In this document: positions 5,902 to 10,315 of the stretch, piece after piece
Layout of the letters: each line of letters starts with the position of its first letter
Position numbering within the stretch: the stretch's first letter is position 1
Assembly (NCBI GenBank): GCA_947589375.1
Contig: CANQAO010000032.1
Location: 1 to 10,315 of the forward strand
Source of the DNA: an uncultured Bacilli bacterium
GTDB lineage: Bacteria > Bacillota_I > Bacilli_A > RF39 > UBA660
Direction: 5' to 3'
DNA: 10,315 nt
The notes under the pieces: generated by a model
The model's database searches: none
What the model was told of the DNA's origin: nothing
Seen by the model: only the letters and a program-made list of their open reading frames with translations
Position numbers and translations under genes: made by a program

Positions 5902-5924
5902 CGTTTTTTTCTTCAAGCACTTAT

Positions 5925-5952
5925 ATTATAGCATACCTTTTGTTTTTTTCAA
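5925..5952 (-). promoter_or_regulatory. Promoter of the rimP-nusA-rnpM-infB operon
   Basis: TTGAAA (5947-5952) and a perfect TATAAT (5925-5930) are 16 bp apart on the minus strand, with TGC before the -10 making an extended -10. The predicted start near 5918 gives a leader of about 60 nt holding the 5880-5901 hairpin. It is the only good promoter seen ahead of these four genes. Confidence 0.8.
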
Positions 5953-5987
5953 ATACTTTAATTAATTTTATGTGTTTTTTTGATTAT

Positions 5988-6153
5988 TTATGATATTTTA
6001 TATGGATTAGATTGTGTTTTCATTCAATTCAATTGAATCGTAGACTTTAGGTAGAGCGAAGGATATGCATAATCATAGGAATCTTTATCCCACTTGGTAA
6101 ATCCCCGTCGCAAACACTTTATCAGTGTCAATATCAATGATGGTTTTTTTAAA
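5988..6153 (-). pseudogene. Decayed C-terminus of a surface-protein-like gene
   Basis: This otherwise non-coding stretch (part of the 372-bp gap 5860-6231) reads like protein on the minus strand once two defects are bridged. One frame (6153 to about 6094) gives DIDTDKVFATGIYQ. A second frame (6092 to 6027) gives WDKDSYDYAYPSLYLKS and then TIQLN. A TGA at 6024-6026 interrupts it, followed in the same frame by MKTQSNPYKIS and TAA (5988-5990). The order 'P-SLYLKS, short strand, Gly-x-x-Thr, NPY-x-I, stop' resembles C-termini I recall from large secreted proteins of gut Mollicutes-like bacteria (RPVVxLKS ... GTGTxxNPYxI). If so, the TGA replaces a Gly codon. This is moderate evidence; chance similarity is possible because the pieces are short. 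Confidence 0.45.
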
Positions 6154-6202
6154 TTAACAATGTATTAATTTTGACTAATTTTGTGATTATTTTAAAAACT
6201 CG

Positions 6203-6211
6203 TGTTATAAT
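6203..6211 (+). promoter_or_regulatory. Extended -10 promoter of the CPBP protease gene
   Basis: TGTTATAAT (6203-6211) is a perfect extended -10, 20 bp before the ATG. A weak TTGTGA (6181-6186) lies 19 bp upstream as a possible -35. Confidence 0.65.
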
Positions 6212-6231
6212 GAAATAGGAGATGATTGGTC

Positions 6232-6930
6232 ATGGTTAATGATAAAACTAGAATTACTAATATTATAAAAGGTATTTTTGTGGTCTTACTTTATTTTTTC
6301 ATCACTTTATTTAAAGATTTGCCTTTTTATTTATTACATATCGATTATAATAATTTAAGTTTATTTATAAGAGAATCATACAATATAAGCATTGAAATAA
6401 TTTTAATTTTAATTATTATTCTTACTTTTAAAGATCAATTTAAAAAAGCTTTTCAAGATATTAAAAAAAATCATTTAAATTATTTTAATAATAATTTAAA
6501 ATATTATTTATTAGGTGTAGTTATCATGATGGCTTCTAATCTGCTTATTAACGTTTTAGGTGGTGGTATCTCAAACAATGAAGCTGCCGTGCGTGATCAA
6601 TTTTCAGAAACACCTATTTATATATTTATCTCCGCTGTTTTTCTAGCCCCTATTTTAGAAGAAGGTGTTTTTAGATTAGGACTTAGAAACATTTTTAAAA
6701 ATCCATTTGTATTTATCGTGATGTCAGGATCAATTTTTGGTGGACTTCACCTTATGGGAATGTTTGATAATGCTCTTTTACCTTTATATTTTCTAGCTTA
6801 TTCGATTTTCGGTTTTGTGTTTGCTTATATGATGACTAAAACTAACAATATTTTAGTATCGATGGGTTTTCACTTTATGCATAATGGAATATTCCTTTCT
6901 TTACAATTTTTTATACAGTTATTTGGGTAG
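6232..6930 (+). CDS. CPBP-family intramembrane metalloprotease homologue
   Basis: The CPBP (CAAX protease and bacteriocin-processing, Abi) family comprises multi-pass membrane proteins related to Rce1. Bacterial members act in bacteriocin self-immunity, peptide processing or regulation. The 232-residue protein has all the family motifs: EEGVFR (Glu143, Glu144, Arg148), FGGLH (Phe169 to His173) and HFMHN (His214 to Asn218), each in or beside a hydrophobic helix. About six to seven membrane segments are visible (about 11-36, 52-66, 91-110, 127-142, 158-178, 184-201, 207-231). I chose ATG 6232 over an in-frame TTG at 6226, because AGGAG (6217-6221) is 10 nt from the ATG but only 4 nt from the TTG. 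It stands alone with its own promoter and terminator. No bacteriocin gene is nearby, so the substrate is unknown. Confidence 0.9.
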   Translation: MVNDKTRITNIIKGIFVVLLYFFITLFKDLPFYLLHIDYNNLSLFIRESYNISIEIILILIIILTFKDQFKKAFQDIKKNHLNYFNNNLKYYLLGVVIMMASNLLINVLGGGISNNEAAVRDQFSETPIYIFISAVFLAPILEEGVFRLGLRNIFKNPFVFIVMSGSIFGGLHLMGMFDNALLPLYFLAYSIFGFVFAYMMTKTNNILVSMGFHFMHNGIFLSLQFFIQLFG

Positions 6931-6955
6931 AAAGACTTTAGTCTTTTTTCTTTTT
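6931..6955 (+). terminator. Intrinsic terminator after the CPBP gene
   Basis: AAAGAC (6931-6936) and GTCTTT (6941-6946) close a TTTA loop and run into TTTTTTC and TTTTT. The stem begins directly after the TAG stop codon. The -10 of the next gene follows only about 10 bp later. Confidence 0.75.
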
Positions 6956-6965
6956 GTGATACACT

Positions 6966-6971
6966 TATAAT
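6966..6971 (+). promoter_or_regulatory. -10 box placed for a leaderless metallophosphoesterase mRNA
   Basis: A perfect TATAAT lies 9 bp before the ATG at 6981, which puts the transcription start at about 6978-6981. No Shine-Dalgarno site is visible (GGTGATACC precedes the ATG), in keeping with a leaderless or near-leaderless message. No good -35 is seen because the CPBP terminator occupies that position. Confidence 0.5.
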
Positions 6972-6980
6972 GGTGATACC

Positions 6981-7853
6981 ATGGCAAAGAAAAAAAAGAA
7001 AAAACATCCTTTTTTAAAATTACTTTTGATATTAGTTCTCATTGGTATGCTTACATACACTTATGGAACTTATGTCGAACCAAAGCAACTTACTATTGAA
7101 GAACACACTATTCCAAGTAAAAATATCACTGATAATTTTGATGGCTTTAAAATTGTCCATATTAGTGATTTACATTATGGCAAATACTATCAATTTGATG
7201 ATTTACAAAAAATGGTCAAACAAGTTAATGAATTAAATGCCGATATTGTCGTTTTAACTGGAGACTTAATTGATAAAGAAACGAAAATGACTACTAGTAT
7301 CGCCGATAAAATAAGTGCGGAAATGAAAAAAATTTGCGCTGATAGTGGTAAATATGCGATTAATGGTGAAGATGATTTAAACTTTGATGAATGGGAAAAC
7401 ATTATTGCGAGTAGTGGTTTTACCAATTTAAATAATACTTATGATACGATTTATAAAAATGGATATAATAGTATCCTCTTAGCTGGTATAAGCACAATGA
7501 AAGATAAAGAATCAATTATTAATAAAAATCAAAAAACTGAAAACTATCTTAATTCATTTGAAAAAGATGGTCCAATATATAATATTTTATTAATTCATGA
7601 ACCTGATTATATCGATGAACTTGAAGATAATAAATATAATTTAGTTTTAGCTGGTCATTCTCATTATGGTCAAGTTAATTTACCTATTATAAATAGTTTG
7701 CTTTATCCTAAAGGAGCGCAGAAATACTATTACGGCCATTATAAATTAAAAAATGCCGAACTTTATATCAATAATGGTTTAGGTAATACTGATTTTAATT
7801 TTAGATTATTTAATATGCCAACTATTGATGTCTATAGGCTTATAAAAAAATAA
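6981..7853 (+). CDS. Membrane-anchored metallophosphoesterase (YkuE-like) with altered GNH motif
   Basis: This is a calcineurin-like phosphoesterase of the YkuE/YaeI type; relatives hydrolyse phosphoesters (some act on lipid A or UDP-sugar lipids) at the membrane. The 290-residue protein has a lysine-rich N-terminus (3-8), one signal-anchor helix (about 11-28), and then an extracellular catalytic domain. Metal-site blocks appear in order: DLH (Asp63, His65), GD (94-95), a third block at 129-131, His206 (IHEPDY) and GHSH (225-228). The third block should be GNH(D/E) but reads GEDD, so the Asn metal ligand and the catalytic His are both replaced. The flanking sequence (KYAINGEDD, then EWENIIASSGFTNLNN) aligns well with the family, so this is a true substitution. 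Activity may be lost or changed. The substrate is unknown. Confidence 0.85.
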   Translation: MAKKKKKKHPFLKLLLILVLIGMLTYTYGTYVEPKQLTIEEHTIPSKNITDNFDGFKIVHISDLHYGKYYQFDDLQKMVKQVNELNADIVVLTGDLIDKETKMTTSIADKISAEMKKICADSGKYAINGEDDLNFDEWENIIASSGFTNLNNTYDTIYKNGYNSILLAGISTMKDKESIINKNQKTENYLNSFEKDGPIYNILLIHEPDYIDELEDNKYNLVLAGHSHYGQVNLPIINSLLYPKGAQKYYYGHYKLKNAELYINNGLGNTDFNFRLFNMPTIDVYRLIKK

Positions 7854-8013
7854 AATTAGGAAAATTAACAATCTTATGGAAGAAACTGGCGCGAAAACTT
7901 TAGAATGCTATATGCTTTCTAACATTACTAATGCTCAAAAGGAATTCTAATTTAAATTATTTTGATTTAATAACGGAAAACGTTGAAACACTTAAAAACG
8001 AGTTATATAAATA
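7846..8013 (+). pseudogene. Frame-broken remnant of an unidentified coding sequence
   Basis: Between the metallophosphoesterase and the terminator, two protein-like pieces lie in adjacent frames. One (frame of 7876) reads KIRKINNLMEETGAKTLECY, then MLSNITNAQKEF and stops at 7948-7950. The other (frame of 7964) reads NYFDLITENVETLKNELYK and stops at 8011-8013, inside the terminator stem. Together they look like the helical, charged C-terminus of a gene broken by a frameshift near 7937-7945. I do not recognise the family. ATG 7876 has no clear ribosome site, so a functional 24-residue peptide is less likely than decay. Confidence 0.4.
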
Positions 8014-8025
8014 GCTCGTTTTTTT
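7994..8025. terminator. Bidirectional terminator between convergent genes
   Basis: AAAAACGAGTTAT (7994-8006) pairs with ATAGCTCGTTTTT (8011-8023), one G-T wobble, around an ATAA loop. A T tract ends it on the plus strand (8019-8025) and another (complement of 7994-7998) on the minus strand. It can end both the rightward metallophosphoesterase transcript and the leftward surface-protein transcript. Confidence 0.85.
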
Positions 8026-8026
8026 A

Positions 8027-10315
8027 TTATTCAAGATAACATTTGTCACCATCTAAACGCCATCCTTCATCACAATGATAATCTATAGTGTGAATATAAT
8101 CGATTGACTTATAACATTTCATGCCTGAGCCAGAACCACTTTGAGTATAACCGCCTGGACAATAATATGAAGTAGATGATTGTTTAGGAGTGGTTTTGGT
8201 TGTCGTGTATTCGCATTGATTACCAACGAGAGTTCCTCCCTCATCACAAGTCGGAACCCCGACCAAACCGGTGCATATACCGCTAGGATAAATACACATA
8301 CCTCCAATTAGACCTCCAGTGCACTCGGCACTTCCTCTTGGGCTCGTACCATTTGGGCACCCATAATAGGGATAAGAAGGAGAACCATAAGTTGTCTCTT
8401 TTTTGGAACAAGTTCCAGAACAACTAGAAGAACCAGTATAACCATAAGGACAATAACATGATGTCGAAGATTGTCTTGTGGTATACACTCTGCATGTAGT
8501 AGCTGAACCCTCGCCTTCTTTGGTATAGCCTTCTGGACAATCGTAATGTTCGCCGGTTCCTGAAGCTTCTTTCCAAATTGTGACAGTAAATGTACTACTT
8601 TCTTCATTAAAACCATCTGTTACTTTGGAAACAATATTTCCATTTTTCGTAAACTCTTCTGTGGCGGTTGTTCCTTCTACAATCTTTTCTTCTCCTTTAT
8701 CAATTTGATATGTACATGTATAAGTACTTCCGCAGCCTTCTGGAAAAGTTATGTTGACAGTTTGTCTTTCCGATCCCTCTGATGTATAAGTTGGTTTATC
8801 AAAGTTTAATGTTGTTTCATTGGCTGATGACATTACTGTTTTGCCAGCTTCATTGGTGATTCTTACTTTAATATCATGTGAAGTATTTTTCTTTATATCA
8901 TTAAAGGTATGGGTATTTTCTTCTTCTCCAAGCTTTGTTACCCATTCATCAGTATTATCGATATTATATTCATATTTAACTATCTTACTTCCAGTTACTG
9001 GATTAGCTGTTACAGTTATTGTTTTACTGGTACTTTTAGTTGATAATGTTAATGATATTTCTTTAGTATCAAACTTATAAGCTTTACTTATCGTTTCGGT
9101 TGATTTATTTGATAAGACATCTTCTATATCTTCTTTTATCCATAAATAATATATTCCATTAAAGTTCTCTGAAACCGAAGCTGGTATCGTTACTATTGTA
9201 CTATCTTCTCCATTATTATTGGTGGTTATTAAGGTTTCGGTATATTCTGGTGAAGTATTATTATCATTAGTAAAGGCATAATATACTTTTTGTTTCTCTT
9301 TTAAACCACTTCCTAAATCTTCTATTTTGATTTTTATCTCTTTTCCTCCAGTAAAATATTCTTCTCCGCTGCCATTTGGTTCAATGGTTATCGTTGGTCC
9401 TTGATAATCTACTCTTGTAGCTTTGGCAGTAAGCTGAGTTGCTTCTGTGAATTTTACCTTATCGTTTGCTTTACCTATTTCCTTATCTTCCTGATACCAT
9501 GCTCCTTCATATCCTCTTGGTACTTCGATACTTGGTAAGGTTATCTCACATTCTTCTTTATTATATATACTACATTCTTTACTTTCTTCCCCAATATTAG
9601 TAACTTCTCCTTCTTTACTATAGGTTATAGTAAAGTCTTTTTTATATATGGCATATAAGATATTCTCTTCTGGTTTTACTTGATAACTATCTATTTTATC
9701 ATGCGCTTCTTTTTCGTTATTCCAGCCGATAAAGTCATATCCTTTTTTTTCAGCTGTATATTCTAAGTTGGCTTCATAGCCTTCTTCTTGATAACTACTA
9801 AAAGCATCGGTACTATCGCCGCCATTAGTATGATAATCATATTGTAATAAATATCTATCTGGAACTGATGGTGTTGGTTCAGTACCAGTTTGATCTTCAA
9901 CATAATCTACTGATACTGTAAGATCAGCCACTAAATCATCTGGTTTTTCAGTTATTCCTTTATTATATTCTACTTTTATAGTGAGTACTTCACTTTTCCC
10001 ACCAGGTAAAGTATCTCCTTCTTTTAATCCACTGGCAGTAAAAGAAATTATTTTATTTCTACTTTTACTCATATTTATTTTTGCCAATTTTGCAGGTATA
10101 GTTCCTTTATTTGTTACCGTTATATCATAATTAATATAATCTCCTGGTGATTTTAAAATTGCTTTAAAGGTTGCTGTTAGTTCATCCCATGTTGGTTCTT
10201 CTTTATTACTAGCTAATCCATGAATATCACTTTCAACATTAGTTATTCTTATATCCCAATTTCTAGCCATACTAGCGGTTCCATCTATATTAAGGACACT
10301 AGTATATGCCGCATA
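8027..10315 (-). CDS. Large secreted surface protein, 5' end outside window
   Basis: The frame is open to the right edge, giving 762 visible C-terminal residues. The ATG at 10268-10270 is internal: upstream codons read YAAYTSVLNIDGTAS, the usual start of a mature TasA/SipW-type domain. From the first visible residue: a TasA/camelysin-like beta domain (about 1-140, with NYDITVTNKGTIPAKL), a Pro/Thr linker, an InlB B-repeat-like module (about 155-225, ending YAIYKK), a second short repeat of that type with AWYQEDKEIG (about 226-300), Ig-like or Fn3-like modules (about 305-580), and a tail (about 590-762) with 16 cysteines. The tail has repeats of the pattern Y-x-CP-x-GYT-x-SG...C. No LPXTG, C-terminal helix or other anchor is seen. 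I infer a secreted or envelope-attached adhesin or fibre protein, with the cysteines in disulphides. The transcript ends at the 7994-8025 terminator. Confidence 0.85.
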   Translation of the reverse strand, partial: YAAYTSVLNIDGTASMARNWDIRITNVESDIHGLASNKEEPTWDELTATFKAILKSPGDYINYDITVTNKGTIPAKLAKINMSKSRNKIISFTASGLKEGDTLPGGKSEVLTIKVEYNKGITEKPDDLVADLTVSVDYVEDQTGTEPTPSVPDRYLLQYDYHTNGGDSTDAFSSYQEEGYEANLEYTAEKKGYDFIGWNNEKEAHDKIDSYQVKPEENILYAIYKKDFTITYSKEGEVTNIGEESKECSIYNKEECEITLPSIEVPRGYEGAWYQEDKEIGKANDKVKFTEATQLTAKATRVDYQGPTITIEPNGSGEEYFTGGKEIKIKIEDLGSGLKEKQKVYYAFTNDNNTSPEYTETLITTNNNGEDSTIVTIPASVSENFNGIYYLWIKEDIEDVLSNKSTETISKAYKFDTKEISLTLSTKSTSKTITVTANPVTGSKIVKYEYNIDNTDEWVTKLGEEENTHTFNDIKKNTSHDIKVRITNEAGKTVMSSANETTLNFDKPTYTSEGSERQTVNITFPEGCGSTYTCTYQIDKGEEKIVEGTTATEEFTKNGNIVSKVTDGFNEESSTFTVTIWKEASGTGEHYDCPEGYTKEGEGSATTCRVYTTRQSSTSCYCPYGYTGSSSCSGTCSKKETTYGSPSYPYYGCPNGTSPRGSAECTGGLIGGMCIYPSGICTGLVGVPTCDEGGTLVGNQCEYTTTKTTPKQSSTSYYCPGGYTQSGSGSGMKCYKSIDYIHTIDYHCDEGWRLDGDKCYLE
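8138..8182 (-). repeat. Internal coding repeat, copy 2 (QSSTSYYCPGGYTQS)
   Basis: This stretch encodes QSSTSYYCPGGYTQS in the cysteine-rich tail. It is clearly similar at both protein and DNA level to 8429-8473 (QSSTSCYCPYGYTGS). The shared cores on the plus strand are AGTATAACC, GGACAATAA and GATTG. The two copies are about 290 bp apart and suggest growth of the tail by module duplication. Confidence 0.65.
8429..8473 (-). repeat. Internal coding repeat, copy 1 (QSSTSCYCPYGYTGS)
   Basis: Partner of the 8138-8182 repeat within the same gene. This copy carries an additional cysteine (SCYC instead of SYYC). A shorter relative, YDCPEGYTKEGEGS, lies one module upstream in the protein, so at least three CP-x-GYT units exist. 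Confidence 0.65.

Noticed and set aside
5880..5910. Rightward intrinsic terminator (hairpin plus TTTTTTT on the plus strand)
   Set aside because: No rightward gene lies to its left to be terminated; the hairpin position fits a leader element of the leftward operon better.
5860..5916. Upstream extension of rimP by 19 codons
   Set aside because: It would translate the leader hairpin and start almost at the predicted transcription start; a consensus AGGAGG lies directly before the ATG at 5859.
6226..6231. TTG start for the CPBP gene
   Set aside because: It is only 4 nt from AGGAG; the ATG at 6232 is the stronger and better-spaced start.
10268..10270. ATG as the start of the large surface protein
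   Set aside because: The frame continues upstream to the window edge with the typical mature-domain sequence LNIDGTAS, and there is no signal peptide after this ATG.

Overview
The window is AT-rich DNA from a Bacillota-type bacterium. Gene order, Shine-Dalgarno sites, extended -10 promoters and the surface-protein style fit a reduced-genome gut lineage near the Mollicutes (RF39-like uncultured Bacilli). That placement is an inference from style and rests on no search. TGA is used as a stop (rimP ends in TGA, visible Trp codons are TGG), so the code looks standard rather than mycoplasmal.

The core is the leftward translation/transcription operon rimP-nusA-rnpM-infB (5859 to 2120). It has one strong promoter (5925-5952), a hairpin in the rimP leader, tight overlaps between genes, and an intrinsic terminator that overlaps the infB stop codon. 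The ribosomal-protein-like gene ylxQ, usual between rnpM and infB in Firmicutes, is absent. RimP is cut to its N-terminal domain. rbfA, normally next after infB, is separated from it by about 1.5 kb. That gap holds three tandem, related, two-helix membrane proteins (leftward, with their own promoter at 2077-2104) and one rightward three-helix membrane protein (764-1117). rbfA has its own promoter. It is followed by a truncated YgjV-like gene whose end runs into a strong leftward promoter leaving the window.

To the right of rimP, about 370 bp carry the operon promoter and a decayed C-terminus of a surface-protein-like gene. Next come two rightward genes: a CPBP-family membrane protease homologue and a membrane-anchored metallophosphoesterase. 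The latter has a -10 box so close to its ATG that its mRNA may be leaderless, and its GNH metal motif is altered to GED. A second short, frame-broken coding remnant follows, ending in a strong bidirectional terminator.

The right end is the 3' 2.3 kb of a leftward gene for a large secreted surface protein: a TasA/SipW-like stalk, an InlB-type repeat, Ig-like modules and a cysteine-rich tail. Its start lies beyond the window.

No tRNA, rRNA, CRISPR array or intact mobile element is visible. The most unusual signals are the tandem membrane-protein family lodged in the infB-rbfA gap, the single-domain RimP, and two decayed gene ends in intergenic DNA.
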